From Prochlorococcus sp. MIT 1300 (lineage in GTDB: Bacteria > Cyanobacteriota > Cyanobacteriia > PCC-6307 > Cyanobiaceae): DNA of 64,000 nt. Each line of letters begins with the position of its first letter. The stretch's first letter is position 1. A program made the translations under genes and the position numbers. Below the pieces are notes generated by a model, which saw only the letters and a program-made list of their open reading frames with translations, did no database searches and had not been told where the DNA came from. The DNA lies in NCBI RefSeq assembly GCF_034092375.1, contig NZ_CP139302.1, forward strand, positions 1-64,000. The letters run 5' to 3'. This document shows, piece by piece, positions 1 through 9,240 of this stretch.

Positions 1-32
1 CTTTTTCCAAGAAGTGCGTAGATTCAGCCTCT

Positions 33-1430
33 ATGGAACCAGAAGTAGTGGTCAAGGGTGAAGAGCTGTGGGGGAAGGTTCAAAAGACCCTGCAGGACAA
101 CCTTAGTAAGCCAACGTTTGAGACTTGGATCAGACCTGCAAGGTGCAAGGGATTTCTTGATGGTGAGCTTTGTTTAATTGCACCCAATACTTTTTCAAGT
201 GATTGGTTGAGAAAGAATTACATAAAGACAATTGAAGATGCTGCTGAGCAAATCTATGGGGAGAAGGTAAGGGTCACAGTTTCTGCAGAAACAGATCAGC
301 AAGGCTCTAACGAGTCGTTGGCGACAGGTCTTTTACCTAATACTTCTCGAAAATCATCTTCTTCTGCCAATAAGGAGAATACTAAACCTCGTAAAGTTTT
401 GCCTGGGTTGAATTTGAGATATGTTTTTAATCGATTTGTAGTTGGACCTAATAGTCGAATGGCACATGCAGCAGCTTTGGCTGTTGCCGAGGCTCCAGGT
501 AGAGAGTTTAACCCCTTATTTATTTGTGGGGGAGTTGGCTTAGGTAAAACACATTTAATGCAAGCAATAGGTCATTATCGATTGGAGATTGATCCTTCTG
601 CGAAGGTAGCCTATATATCTACTGAGACATTCACGAATGATTTAATTCTTGCGATTCGCAAAGATGGTATGCAAGCTTTTAGAGATAGATATAGAGCCGC
701 GGATCTAATCCTTATCGATGATATTCAATTTATTGAAGGCAAAGAGTACACCCAGGAGGAGTTCTTTCATACTTTTAATGCTCTTCACGAAGCAGGTAGA
801 CAGATCGTTATTGCAAGTGATAGACCTCCTAATCAGATACCAAGACTGCAGGAAAGATTGATTTCTCGGTTTTCGATGGGCCTTATAGCAGATATTCAAC
901 CGCCTGATTTAGAAACTAGAATGGCGATTTTGCAGAAGAAGGCAGAACAAGAGCGGATGAGACTTCCTCGTGATCTTATTCAGTTCATTGCAGGAAGATT
1001 TACTTCTAATATTCGCGAGCTTGAAGGAGCTCTTACTAGAGCAGTTGCATTTGCATCAATTACTGGATTGCCAATGACAGTTGAATCGGTAGCCCCAATG
1101 CTTGATCCAAATGGACAAGGTGTTGAAGTTACCCCAAAACAAGTCATTGATAAGGTTGCTGAGGTCTTTGAAGTTACTGCTCAGGAGTTGTTGAGTAGTA
1201 GTAGACGAAGACCTGTTAGTCAAGCTCGGCAAGTTGGAATGTATTTGATGCGTCAGGGTACTGGCTTGAGCTTGCCTAGAATTGGTGATGCTTTTGGAGG
1301 AAAGGATCATACAACTGTTATGTATGCAATAGAGCAAATCGAGAAAAAACTCTCCAGTGATCCACGGGTTGCATCGCAGGTACAACGTGTGAAGGATTTG
1401 CTTCAAATTGATTCTCGACAACGCCTTTAA
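33..1430 (+). CDS. dnaA: Chromosomal replication initiator protein DnaA
   Basis: Initiates chromosome replication by ATP-dependent binding and opening of the origin. The 465-residue protein shows all four DnaA parts: an N-terminal helical domain (about 1-80), a Ser/Lys-rich linker (about 95-120), the AAA+ domain with Walker [11 protein letters not shown] and Walker [10 protein letters not shown], and the C-terminal DNA-binding domain with the [15 protein letters not shown] signature. The ATG start is supported by alignment with the usual N-terminus ([11 protein letters not shown]). No dnaN follows it; the next gene is a convergent GST, and no DnaA-box cluster was seen in the 128-base spacer after it. 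The 32 bases before it hold no recognised feature. Confidence 0.98.
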   Translation: MEPEVVVKGEELWGKVQKTLQDNLSKPTFETWIRPARCKGFLDGELCLIAPNTFSSDWLRKNYIKTIEDAAEQIYGEKVRVTVSAETDQQGSNESLATGLLPNTSRKSSSSANKENTKPRKVLPGLNLRYVFNRFVVGPNSRMAHAAALAVAEAPGREFNPLFICGGVGLGKTHLMQAIGHYRLEIDPSAKVAYISTETFTNDLILAIRKDGMQAFRDRYRAADLILIDDIQFIEGKEYTQEEFFHTFNALHEAGRQIVIASDRPPNQIPRLQERLISRFSMGLIADIQPPDLETRMAILQKKAEQERMRLPRDLIQFIAGRFTSNIRELEGALTRAVAFASITGLPMTVESVAPMLDPNGQGVEVTPKQVIDKVAEVFEVTAQELLSSSRRRPVSQARQVGMYLMRQGTGLSLPRIGDAFGGKDHTTVMYAIEQIEKKLSSDPRVASQVQRVKDLLQIDSRQRL

Positions 1431-1558
1431 AAGGCCTCAGCTATAGATACTCTTGGCAGCTTTTGATTGGCTCTATATAGGGACCCTAATTTTCCTATTG
1501 TTTATTTTAAATTGGTTTCGTTGCAAGATCCCCAAGCATTATTCTTGAAATTATTTGT

Positions 1559-2800
1559 TTAAATATTCCTAAAAGGTTTAGGGTCTTGGTCGAAACGGTT
1601 TCGAGTAGATATTGGAGGCCCTTCCTCTAGACCATCATTATAGGCAGTCGTTTCAAGAGCCTTGCGTAATTCTCTAGCAGCTAGTAATGGCATATCTCTA
1701 GGAACGGATATGCGATCTCGGAGATATCGCAGCCCTAAAGCTGTCCCTTTATTAGGTAAACAGGGTTTTTCTAAAACCATAAAGGTCAGAGCGGCTCTCA
1801 ATGGTTGGTCAAAATCTTTTGAACCAATCGGATTTAAATCTAGTAGACGATTGCGATGTTTCAGTACTCTCCCTAATGCAACTATTTTTGGTTTAACTAT
1901 TGAGGTTTTTTCTTGGTCAATCCAGGAAGTTTCTTGATTGTCTAATCCATTACCATTATCTATTGAGCTTGAAAAAAGTTTTTGAGTTGAGCTTTTGTTT
2001 TTCCAACAACCACCCATCTGAGGAGGAAGGTCATGTGCATGAGTATGGAAGTCCCCTTGAGTCCCTCGATAAACCTCGAGCTTTTCTAGTGCCTTGAACC
2101 ATTGGTCAATTTGGGGATGCTCTTTGCGAAGATTTAGACCTTTGTAGTATGCGAGTGAGGCATTCATTCTTTCTACGTAAGGAATAAAGATGACATCAGT
2201 GCTACCTGGAATAGTTATATCGTTGAGGCTATTGTCTAACCAAGGACCACTAGTAGAGATGATCTCTGCTTCCATTTTTCGAGCAAATGTATGAAAATTT
2301 TGCTTGGCTTTTTGTTCTTGTAATGGAATTAAGGCAGGGTAGCAAAGCCAATTACACCAGCTCCTAAATAGCTGTCTTTCTAGGTTGCGCAATTTTAGTG
2401 ATTTTGGATCTTCTAGTGGAAGTCCAAGTGGACCATAGGCTTTTTCTAATTCAAGAAGTATTCGATCGCTTTCAGTTATTAGATGATTGTCAATCTCTAC
2501 TGCAGGAAGCATTCCTGATGGTACTTTTCTTAAATACCACTCCTCTTTATTTCCATAACATCTCATTGTGACTTTCTTTATCTGGTATGGAATTTTTTTC
2601 CATTCGAGCCATAGCCAAACTTTTTGACAGTAAGGACACCAAGCATGATTGTCTCTGTAGAGAGTTACTCTTATTTTGTTTTCAGGTTGACCAAAAAGAC
2701 GTCGTGTGGCCTGAGAGTTTGTAGGGCCCTCAGCGTAATTGATCTCCTTAGGCGCAAGCTTTTTAAGATCTTCCCAGTTAAGTGCTTGAATGGAATCCAT
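1559..2800 (-). CDS. Glutathione S-transferase family protein with glutaredoxin-like N-terminus
   Basis: A 413-residue GST-family protein. After about 45 residues comes a thioredoxin-fold GST N-domain with the redox-type motif CPYC (WCPYCQKVWLWLEWK), followed by an all-helical C-domain containing Leu/Trp-rich helices and a long C-terminal extension not typical of simple GSTs. The open frame extends 32 codons further upstream, but the ATG at 2800 is preceded on the minus strand by AGGAG seven bases away, so I take that start. It is convergent with dnaA and divergent from glutathione reductase, which fits a thiol-redox role. The substrate is unknown. CPYC suggests thiol-transferase or reductase chemistry rather than classical conjugation, which is an inference. 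Confidence 0.85.
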   Translation of the reverse strand: MDSIQALNWEDLKKLAPKEINYAEGPTNSQATRRLFGQPENKIRVTLYRDNHAWCPYCQKVWLWLEWKKIPYQIKKVTMRCYGNKEEWYLRKVPSGMLPAVEIDNHLITESDRILLELEKAYGPLGLPLEDPKSLKLRNLERQLFRSWCNWLCYPALIPLQEQKAKQNFHTFARKMEAEIISTSGPWLDNSLNDITIPGSTDVIFIPYVERMNASLAYYKGLNLRKEHPQIDQWFKALEKLEVYRGTQGDFHTHAHDLPPQMGGCWKNKSSTQKLFSSSIDNGNGLDNQETSWIDQEKTSIVKPKIVALGRVLKHRNRLLDLNPIGSKDFDQPLRAALTFMVLEKPCLPNKGTALGLRYLRDRISVPRDMPLLAARELRKALETTAYNDGLEEGPPISTRNRFDQDPKPFRNI

Positions 2801-3021
2801 ATAGGCGCTCCTTTTTTTGGATTTGTGTAAATATTCAATGTCTAATCCTTTCAGGGAACCATTACTCTCAGGACATTCATGAACACAAACTAACAACTAA
2901 CCTGCAGTTGGGTATTTTTGAGCAGGTTTTGGTAAGAATTTTTGGCTTTTAAGAACAGTGATGACTACCTTGGGGCAGAACTTTGAGATTTGTGGAAAAT
3001 ATATGTAGTGAATGATGAGCT

Positions 3022-4383
3022 TTGAAGGATTTCTTCGACTTAATCGTTTTAGGGGCTGGCTCTGGCGGCCTTGCCGCTGCTAAACGTGCTGCAAGGCATG
3101 GCGCAAGAGTTGCAATTGTTGAGGGTGACCGGGTTGGTGGAACTTGCGTCATTCGAGGTTGTGTCCCTAAAAAACTACTGGTTTATGGAGCTTTATTTAG
3201 AAAACAATTGGAGGTGGCTTCTAGTTATGGAGTGGAAATTGGCGGGCTGAATTTTCAGAATAATATTTTCTTGTCTAATGTTCGAAATGAGGTTGACCGT
3301 TTAAATCGCCTACATGTTGATTTTTTAGCTAATGCAGGTGTTGAATTATTCCAAGCTTGGGGAAGTTTCTCGGGTCAAAATTCTATTGATTTATTGGATT
3401 CAAATAGTAAAAAGCCTTCTTTGAATAAAATTCATGGGAAAAGAATTCTTATAGCGGTGGGAGGACGCCCTTGGCGCCCTGAAATACCAGGAGCTTCACT
3501 TGGATGGACCAGTGATGATATGTTTCTTCAAGAGGACCTTCCTGAGAAGATGGTAGTTGTGGGAGGGGGATTTATTGCATGTGAATTTTCTTGCATACTC
3601 AATAGTTTAGGCGTCAAAGTTAGTCAATTTGTACGTAGTTCAAGCTTACTAAGAAGTTTTGATAGCGAATTGTCCAGCCATCTTGAGCATTCCATGAGAG
3701 AAAGTGGAATAGACTTCCACTTTGACACAGTTGTTAGCTCGATCGATGGCTGTCCTGGTGATCTTATTGTGAAGACTTCTAGCGCAACCTTTTTGTCTGG
3801 AGGTATCTTATTCGCCACAGGAAGGAAACCTTTTCTAGATAATCTAAATTTAAATGTTGCTGGCGTAGATGTTCACAATGGAAGGATAGAAATCAACAAA
3901 ATGCATGAAACAAATGTTCCTAACATATATGCACTTGGAGATGTGACAGATAGATGGAATTTAACTCCTGTTGCAATAGACGAAGGAAGAGCTCTTGCGG
4001 ATCGAATTTTTGGTGGAATTTGTCGTGATGTGAATTACCAGCTAGTTCCTAGAGCTGTTTTTAGTGATCCCGAGATAGCTACAATTGGCCTGAGTGAAGT
4101 TCAGGCAATAGAATCCCTTGGGGCATCTAATGTACAGATATATCGCAGCATGTTTAGGCCTATGTCTCAATCCCTTCACAAGAGTGGTCCTAAATGTCTT
4201 TTGAAACTCGTTGTTGATTCAAGAGATGAGAAAGTGATTGGTTGTCATATGCTCGGTGAGCATGCGGCTGAAATCATTCAGATGGCATCAATAGCAATAG
4301 GCATGGGGGCAACAAAAAAGGAATTCGACAATACTATGGCTTTGCATCCAACAATAGCCGAAGAATTTGTTACAATGGCATAG
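3022..4383 (+). CDS. gor: Glutathione reductase (NADPH), class I disulfide oxidoreductase
   Basis: Reduces oxidised glutathione with NADPH in the cytoplasm. The 453-residue flavoprotein starts with the FAD-binding motif VLGAGSGGLAAAKRAA, followed by the redox-active disulfide in GGTCVIRGCVPKKL (two Cys separated by four residues). It has an NAD(P)-binding glycine motif VVVGGGFIACEF near residue 180, the second FAD contact YALGDVTDR near 310, and the C-terminal catalytic HPTIAEEFV. The start is a TTG; no ATG or GTG is in frame just upstream. Divergent from the GST gene, so the two glutathione genes share an intergenic region of about 220 bases (2801-3021). Confidence 0.95.
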   Translation: MKDFFDLIVLGAGSGGLAAAKRAARHGARVAIVEGDRVGGTCVIRGCVPKKLLVYGALFRKQLEVASSYGVEIGGLNFQNNIFLSNVRNEVDRLNRLHVDFLANAGVELFQAWGSFSGQNSIDLLDSNSKKPSLNKIHGKRILIAVGGRPWRPEIPGASLGWTSDDMFLQEDLPEKMVVVGGGFIACEFSCILNSLGVKVSQFVRSSSLLRSFDSELSSHLEHSMRESGIDFHFDTVVSSIDGCPGDLIVKTSSATFLSGGILFATGRKPFLDNLNLNVAGVDVHNGRIEINKMHETNVPNIYALGDVTDRWNLTPVAIDEGRALADRIFGGICRDVNYQLVPRAVFSDPEIATIGLSEVQAIESLGASNVQIYRSMFRPMSQSLHKSGPKCLLKLVVDSRDEKVIGCHMLGEHAAEIIQMASIAIGMGATKKEFDNTMALHPTIAEEFVTMA

Positions 4384-4474
4384 CTAATACCAAGTCAAAT
4401 ATTGTTTTAAGCTGGCTAGTTCTTTTTCTTGATATTAGAGTTAATTGAATATATGACTGCCTCCTTCGTTGTCT

Positions 4475-5572
4475 CTATATATGGGTCCTGCTTCTGCGAA
4501 CCAACTGCCAGTAATCTAGTGTCTTATATATTATCAATACTGTTGAAAGTGGTAAAACCAAGCAAAACATTAATAGCCTAAATTCATTTTGAAGGTTAGA
4601 AACGTGTGGAAGCACCTGGTCTGTTAAATAGCAAAAGTATAGTCCCACTAAAAGTCCTCCTTCGAGGCGGCTGATTTGTCCTTTTGTCCAAAATATTGGC
4701 ATGCATGCGAGTGTTGTAAGCACCATTACAGGCATGTCCCTTTGAATAAGCATCTCTTCAACGAAAAGTCCTTTGCTTCCAGAGACGATTGCGCAGCTAC
4801 CAAGTACTAGAAGTTGATTTAGAAGACTACTGCCTACAACATTTCCGATTGCCAAGTCGGTTCTTCCTTTTAGAGCAGCCACCAATGAGGTGACTAGTTC
4901 GGGCATTGAGGTTCCAGCTGAAACTATAGTTAGACCTATTACAGCCTCTTTGACCCCTAGTTCAATAGCCACTGAGCTGGCGCCTATAACTAAAAGGTTG
5001 GATCCAAGGGCGAGCAGAAATATTCCTACTATTAAAAGGCAAATTGCTGGAAATATTCCTCTTTCTGCAAACTTTTCATTGATTTCTGGCTCAGCATTTT
5101 TCATTCCTTCTGGTTCTTCTCGCGCAGTACGTATCTCCCAGATGGTGTTGATAATTAATGCAATTAATAAGGCCAAGCCTGCTTGCCAAGTTATGCGACC
5201 TGCTGAGGCCATTCCCCAAACAGATGCTGAAACAGCTAGTAATACAGGTATGTCTCTTCGAACGAGACGACTTTCGACTTTGAGAGGAAGCACAAGTGCG
5301 CTGCTCCCTAAAACCACCATTACGTTAAAAATATTGCTCCCCACAACATTGCTTATTGCTAGTGCATCAGAACCTTTAAGTATTGAACTGACACTTACGA
5401 AGAGCTCAGGTGCGCTTGTCCCCAGAGAGACAACCGTTAGTCCTATGACTAGTTGAGGGATGCCCAAAATTAATGCCAGGGCTATGGACCCTTGTACAAA
5501 GAGCTCTCCTCCCCCAAATAAAAGACCTATTCCAATCAGCACCTCTAAAGCTGAGATTAGGAATGAAGGCAT
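4475..5572 (-). CDS. Ca2+/cation antiporter (CaCA family, YrbG-like)
   Basis: A 365-residue integral membrane exchanger, probably Na+/Ca2+ or H+/Ca2+. It carries the duplicated alpha-repeats that define the CaCA superfamily: first repeat GTSAPELFVS followed by NVVGSNIFN (about 50-85), second repeat GTSMPELVTS followed by NVVGSSLLN (about 220-255). About ten hydrophobic segments are visible, separated by a charged cytoplasmic loop near residues 145-165 (EIRTAREEPEG). The acidic Glu in each repeat is the expected ion ligand. The ATG start at 5572 fits the hydrophobic first helix. It stands alone, convergent with gor. The exact ion cannot be read from sequence. Confidence 0.9.
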   Translation of the reverse strand: MPSFLISALEVLIGIGLLFGGGELFVQGSIALALILGIPQLVIGLTVVSLGTSAPELFVSVSSILKGSDALAISNVVGSNIFNVMVVLGSSALVLPLKVESRLVRRDIPVLLAVSASVWGMASAGRITWQAGLALLIALIINTIWEIRTAREEPEGMKNAEPEINEKFAERGIFPAICLLIVGIFLLALGSNLLVIGASSVAIELGVKEAVIGLTIVSAGTSMPELVTSLVAALKGRTDLAIGNVVGSSLLNQLLVLGSCAIVSGSKGLFVEEMLIQRDMPVMVLTTLACMPIFWTKGQISRLEGGLLVGLYFCYLTDQVLPHVSNLQNEFRLLMFCLVLPLSTVLIIYKTLDYWQLVRRSRTHI

Positions 5573-5662
5573 AGGAAAAAGTATTTTGGGATTATGTTCC
5601 TAGAAGCGACTGGCTTCAAGGATGAACTAATAGGCTAGTAGGAGAAAATCTTTATAGGCAAT

Positions 5663-5785
5663 ATGTTTTTGTTTTTGGTGGTGTTGAAACCCTCTGGCAG
5701 ATTCCTTTATTACCCTTGTGTGAGTCTTCTAAGATTCATTTGTAAACAAGAGATCAACAGGCTAAGGACTTGTTTTATGTCTTGA
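5663..5785 (+). CDS. Candidate small membrane-type ORF (40 aa), doubtful
   Basis: A 40-codon ATG ORF in the 292-base gap before pyrC. It begins with a hydrophobic stretch (MFLFLVVLKPSG) and ends in a basic, Cys-containing tail. An AGG lies four bases before the ATG, a weak ribosome-binding signal. I recognise no family. It may be chance: the gap must also hold the pyrC promoter. Confidence 0.15.
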   Translation: MFLFLVVLKPSGRFLYYPCVSLLRFICKQEINRLRTCFMS

Positions 5786-5864
5786 TCTTCCTTCAGGTCG
5801 TTTAGCCTTACTAGACATTAGCCTCATACTTTGAGATCAATAAGAGTAAAGACCTTTAAGCCGC

Positions 5865-6938
5865 ATGCCTTTGAACATTCCCCAGGGACACCTCACCCTT
5901 CGCCAGCCTGATGACTGGCATGTTCATTTTAGAGATGGCTCTTTGATGAAATCTGTTGTTAGCAGTACTGCGCGAGTATTTAGAAGAGCCATAGTTATGC
6001 CGAACCTTTCTCCTCCTATTACTACTGTTGAGGCAGCTATTGCTTATAGAGAGCGCATATTGTCCTCAGTCCCAAAAGGAATTTCTTTTTCCCCTTTGAT
6101 GACTGTTTATCTTACTGATAATCTTTCAGTAAATGTTCTTAGAGAAGGTTCCCAAAAAGCTGTCTTTACTGCGGCAAAGCTTTACCCAGCTAATGCTACA
6201 ACCAATTCATCTATGGGTGTCACTAAGATTACTAATATTTATTCAATTTTCGAGACGATGGAAGAAATTGGCTTGCCATTGCTTGTTCATGGAGAGGTAA
6301 CAGATTTAGATGTTGACATCTATGATAGAGAGGCTGTTTTTATTGACAAATACTTATCTCCAATACTAGAACGCTTCCCAAAACTTCGTGTTGTTTTGGA
6401 GCATATAACAACAGAACAAGCCGTTCAATTTGTTCAGACTGCTAGTGAAAATTTAGCCGCAACGATCACGCCTCATCATCTGCACATCAATCGAAATGCG
6501 ATGTTTCTTGGAGGGTTGCGTAGTGATTTTTATTGTCTACCTGTCGCAAAAAGAGAGCGACACCGTATAGCTTTGCGAAAAGCTGCCACAAGTGGAAAAC
6601 CTTGTTTTTTTCTGGGAACTGATTCAGCTCCTCATCTTCGTTCCTCTAAAGAGAGCTCATGCGGATGTGCAGGTATTTTTAACGCTCATTATGCGCTTGA
6701 AAGCTATGCCGAAGTATTTGAGGAAGAAAATGCTCTAGATCGATTGGAGGGCTTCGCGAGTGTGCATGGAGCAGCCTTTTATGGGATGCCTCTTAATGAG
6801 GACTCAATAAATTTAAAAAGAGTCTTTCAGGTGATACCGGAGCGGTTTGCTCTTCAGGAGGAGGCCGAGAAGATAGATCATTTGGTCCCCTTTCATGCTG
6901 GAGAGTCTTTGAGGTGGGTAGTTGAACCTATGGTTTAA
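5865..6938 (+). CDS. pyrC: Dihydroorotase, type II (PyrC)
   Basis: Catalyses cyclisation of carbamoyl-aspartate to dihydroorotate in pyrimidine synthesis. The 357 residues match the E. coli-type class II enzyme in length and motifs: metal-binding HVHFRDG near residue 20, the lysine that is carbamylated in AAKLYPANATTNS near 105, metal-binding His in VHGEV (about 143) and EHITT (about 180), and the catalytic Asp in GTDSAPH (about 252). The ATG start leaves a short N-terminus normal for the family. Stands alone between a divergent antiporter gene and the convergent tRNA-Leu. Confidence 0.97.
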   Translation: MPLNIPQGHLTLRQPDDWHVHFRDGSLMKSVVSSTARVFRRAIVMPNLSPPITTVEAAIAYRERILSSVPKGISFSPLMTVYLTDNLSVNVLREGSQKAVFTAAKLYPANATTNSSMGVTKITNIYSIFETMEEIGLPLLVHGEVTDLDVDIYDREAVFIDKYLSPILERFPKLRVVLEHITTEQAVQFVQTASENLAATITPHHLHINRNAMFLGGLRSDFYCLPVAKRERHRIALRKAATSGKPCFFLGTDSAPHLRSSKESSCGCAGIFNAHYALESYAEVFEEENALDRLEGFASVHGAAFYGMPLNEDSINLKRVFQVIPERFALQEEAEKIDHLVPFHAGESLRWVVEPMV

Positions 6939-7030
6939 AGGAAACAGGGGAGTTTTCGACGCCCGTGCAAATTCTCGATTGAAAGAGAATTATGCTTTGG
7001 ATATCTTTGATGGACTTCCTTCAAAAATGA

Positions 7031-7116
7031 TGGGAGCAGGGGGACTTGAACCCCCACAGTCGTTTAGGACCTGCGGATTTTAAGTCCGCTGCGTCTACCA
7101 ATTCCGCCATGCTCCC
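7031..7116 (-). tRNA. tRNA-Leu (anticodon UAA), no intron
   Basis: The reverse complement folds as a class II tRNA of 86 nt with a 7-bp acceptor stem (GGGAGCA with TGCTCCC, discriminator A). It has a D-arm with AATTGGTAGACGC, an anticodon stem CGGAC/ATCCG carrying the loop around TAA, a long variable arm and a T-arm GGGGGTTCAAGTCCCCC. CCA is not encoded. In many cyanobacteria and chloroplasts this tRNA carries a group I intron in the anticodon loop; here the gene is continuous. Confidence 0.97.
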
Positions 7117-7121
7117 TGAGG

Positions 7122-7140
7122 CTTAGGCCATCGGCCTAAG
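7122..7140. other. Short perfect hairpin between tRNA-Leu and ndhL
   Basis: CTTAGGCC at 7122-7129 pairs perfectly with GGCCTAAG at 7133-7140 around a 3-base loop. It sits five bases beyond the 5' end of tRNA-Leu and 37 bases before ndhL. There is no T-run on either side, so it is not a normal terminator. It may be a leader element of the tRNA transcript or of ndhL. Confidence 0.4.
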
Positions 7141-7177
7141 TTCCATCTTAGATTTCAATCAGCACTTTCGTCTCATA

Positions 7178-7429
7178 GTGTTTCTTCAGGAAGTACTCAC
7201 CCAAGTTATGAACAGCTCTTTTTTGCTACTAGGAGGCTATGGATTGTTAGGATTTTTATATTTGGTTGTTGTTCCGCTTTTGCTTTATTACTGGATGAAT
7301 AAACGTTGGTACAACATGGGCAAGTATGAGCGCCTAGCAATTTATGGAATGGTGTTTTTGTTTTTTCCAGGATTAATTCTATTTGCTCCCTTTTTGAACT
7401 TACGTCTTGATGGTCAAGGAGAGGTCTGA
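7178..7429 (+). CDS. ndhL: NAD(P)H-quinone oxidoreductase subunit L (NdhL)
   Basis: A small membrane subunit specific to the cyanobacterial and chloroplast NDH-1 complex, which carries electrons from ferredoxin to plastoquinone in the thylakoid membrane for respiration and cyclic flow. The 83 residues contain two hydrophobic helices ([19 protein letters not shown] and [17 protein letters not shown]) around the conserved basic loop [15 protein letters not shown], and the typical ending [10 protein letters not shown]. The start shown is a GTG. An ATG at 7208 would give 73 residues, and neither has a clear Shine-Dalgarno site. Three bases separate it from the DUF3007 gene, a pairing that recurs in cyanobacteria. 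Confidence 0.9.
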   Translation: MFLQEVLTQVMNSSFLLLGGYGLLGFLYLVVVPLLLYYWMNKRWYNMGKYERLAIYGMVFLFFPGLILFAPFLNLRLDGQGEV

Positions 7430-7432
7430 CAA

Positions 7433-7780
7433 TTGACACGCTCAAGGGTTATTCAACTAGGTATTTTATTTTTTTTATTAGGTGGATTGGGTTATGGCTC
7501 TTTTAGATTGTTTGGATTAAATGGTATTTCTTCAGGTATTGCCTCGGAGGCTGTTCTGGTTGCACTGGTCGTTGTATGGATAGGCTCCTATCTGTTTAGA
7601 GTCATCACCGGTAATATGACTTTCATGGAGCAGCGAAAACGTTACCTTAAGGCTTATGAAGAATTAACTACTGCTGAACTTAAGGCTCGATTTGATGCAA
7701 TGTCTGAAGATGAGCAAATGCAATTAATGCAAGAGCTCGATCTTGAGAACAACAAATCTTCTTCATTCTCAGACGAATAG
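7433..7780 (+). CDS. DUF3007 family membrane protein
   Basis: A 115-residue protein with two transmembrane helices (about 8-28 and 40-60) and a charged, helical, acidic C-terminal tail (TTAELKARFDAMSEDEQ). It matches the DUF3007 family of cyanobacteria and plastids, whose function is not established. The start is a TTG placed by the AGGAGAGG site inside the end of ndhL. Location directly behind ndhL suggests a role tied to the NDH-1 complex or thylakoid membrane, which is an inference from position only. It precedes trpA by 55 bases. Confidence 0.8.
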   Translation: MTRSRVIQLGILFFLLGGLGYGSFRLFGLNGISSGIASEAVLVALVVVWIGSYLFRVITGNMTFMEQRKRYLKAYEELTTAELKARFDAMSEDEQMQLMQELDLENNKSSSFSDE

Positions 7781-7835
7781 TCTGTAGACCCTCCTTCTCG
7801 ATTTCATCTTTACTTAGTTTTGTTGAGGAAGCGCC

Positions 7836-8657
7836 TTGGAGAATCAATTAAATCAAAAAAGTAAAATCATTAGTTCATTTGAACTTTTGAATGATCAAGG
7901 TCGAATTGCTTTAATGCCATTTCTGATGGCTGGGGACCCTGACCTTGAGACTTCTCGCAAAGTGTTGTTAAAGCTTCAAGATGCTGGAGCAGACATCATT
8001 GAACTTGGAATTCCATATAGTGATCCGTTGGCTGATGGCCCTGTGATTCAAGCTGCAGCATCTAGAGCTTTGGCTTCAGGTACAACTATTTCAAGAGTTC
8101 TTGATATGTTGTCGGATTTACGATGTGAGTTAGAAATACCTATTGTTTTATTTACTTATAGCAATCCATTGCTCAATGTTGGAATGGATTGCTTTTGTGA
8201 TCGAGCAGCAGAGGCAGGCGTTTCAGGTCTAGTTGTTCCAGATCTTCCTTTAGAAGAAGCTGAGAAACTTTCTCCTTTGGCTTCTGATAGAGGCATTGAC
8301 CTTGTCTTGTTGGTTGCTCCGACTACTCCCAAAGAAAGAATGAAAACAATTTCTCGGAAAAGTAAAGGTTTTACTTATTTGGTTAGTGTTACAGGTGTTA
8401 CAGGTGAACGCACTAATATGGAAAGCCGTGTTGAATTACTTGTTCATCAACTTAAGTCATCTTCTTTAAGCCCTGTGGCTGTTGGATTTGGTATATCAGG
8501 TCCTGAACAAATAAAACAAGTTAGAGAATGGGGTGCTGATGGGGCAATTGTAGGAAGTGCATTAGTTAAGAGAATTGCTAATGCTCAAAAAGGATTAGAA
8601 GTTCAGGCAGCAGGGAATTTTTGTGCTGAACTAAGAAGAGCTGCTGATGAGAAATGA
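7836..8657 (+). CDS. trpA: Tryptophan synthase alpha chain
   Basis: Cleaves indole-3-glycerol phosphate to indole and glyceraldehyde 3-phosphate; indole passes to TrpB. The 273-residue TIM barrel shows the catalytic Glu and Asp in [17 protein letters not shown] (about 50-66), the phosphate-binding region [10 protein letters not shown] near 215 and GAIVGSALV near 235. The TTG start is supported by GAGGAA five bases upstream. As usual in cyanobacteria, trp genes are dispersed and no other trp gene is adjacent. Transcription ends at the strong terminator at 8688-8722. Confidence 0.97.
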   Translation: MENQLNQKSKIISSFELLNDQGRIALMPFLMAGDPDLETSRKVLLKLQDAGADIIELGIPYSDPLADGPVIQAAASRALASGTTISRVLDMLSDLRCELEIPIVLFTYSNPLLNVGMDCFCDRAAEAGVSGLVVPDLPLEEAEKLSPLASDRGIDLVLLVAPTTPKERMKTISRKSKGFTYLVSVTGVTGERTNMESRVELLVHQLKSSSLSPVAVGFGISGPEQIKQVREWGADGAIVGSALVKRIANAQKGLEVQAAGNFCAELRRAADEK

Positions 8658-8687
8658 ATTCTTGAAAATAACAGTCAGGAGATGTCA

Positions 8688-8722
8688 AAAAAAAGTCCCG
8701 AACTATTGTCGGGACTTTTTTT
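8688..8722. terminator. Bidirectional intrinsic terminator between trpA and cyAbrB
   Basis: GTCCCGA at 8695-8701 pairs with TCGGGAC at 8709-8715 around a 7-base loop. The stem is extended outward by seven A-T pairs, giving A7 on the left and T7 on the right. It therefore works as a rho-independent terminator for trpA on the plus strand and for the convergent cyAbrB gene on the minus strand. Confidence 0.92.
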
Positions 8723-8771
8723 GATTAAACCTTTGACTTAGAGCTCAACGCTTAATAGTCATTCAATCCAA

Positions 8772-9137
8772 TTAATCTTCGTCATCTCCACCAACAGGAG
8801 TTAACTTTATCTGCTTTCGACCAAGCTTGATCTGAAAATCATCGCCAGGCTTTAGATCTTGGAGAGCAGTGTAAGCCTTACCTATTAAAAGATTTCCATT
8901 GCCTTGGACTGTAGCTATATAGCTAAGCTTACGGCCACCTTTGCCAACACCAGCAACACCTGTAGCTCCAAGGTTTACACCTTTAGCATCTAGAAGAGCT
9001 TCGTAAAAGGCGGTGAAGTTTAAACGCTCACTACCATTTTTCTTGGTTGAGACATAACCACATGCGCGAACTAGATCGGATTTGCTTACATCACCTAGCT
9101 CCTTAACTTTTGTTAGAAGGTCACTACCAGTGAGCAT
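8772..9137 (-). CDS. cyAbrB-type transcriptional regulator
   Basis: A 121-residue protein of the cyanobacterial AbrB-like family, DNA-binding regulators linked in other cyanobacteria to carbon/nitrogen balance. Conserved features are the N-terminal helical region (LLTKVKELGDVSKSDLVRACGYV), the middle FTAFYEALLDAKGV, and the C-terminal AbrB-like part with LIGKAYTALQDLKPGDDFQIKLGRKQIKL followed by an acidic tail. The length is typical. It is monocistronic and ends at the shared terminator with trpA. Target genes cannot be read from this window. Confidence 0.88.
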   Translation of the reverse strand: MLTGSDLLTKVKELGDVSKSDLVRACGYVSTKKNGSERLNFTAFYEALLDAKGVNLGATGVAGVGKGGRKLSYIATVQGNGNLLIGKAYTALQDLKPGDDFQIKLGRKQIKLTPVGGDDED

Positions 9138-9240
9138 AGTCAGTAATTGAAATATCTACTTGAGTAACATAGCGTTTTTTTCTGGATTTGTGCAATCTTT
9201 CTAGGGTTACATTTCCTCTTATCTATATCACCCGGCCGAA

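Noticed and set aside
1-1558. Replication origin next to dnaA
   Set aside because: No cluster of DnaA boxes and no dnaN seen in the flanks visible here; the next gene is a convergent GST.
1559-2896. Longer GST reading frame starting at 2896
   Set aside because: The ATG at 2800 has a strong AGGAG site and the extra 32 residues look unlike a conserved domain.
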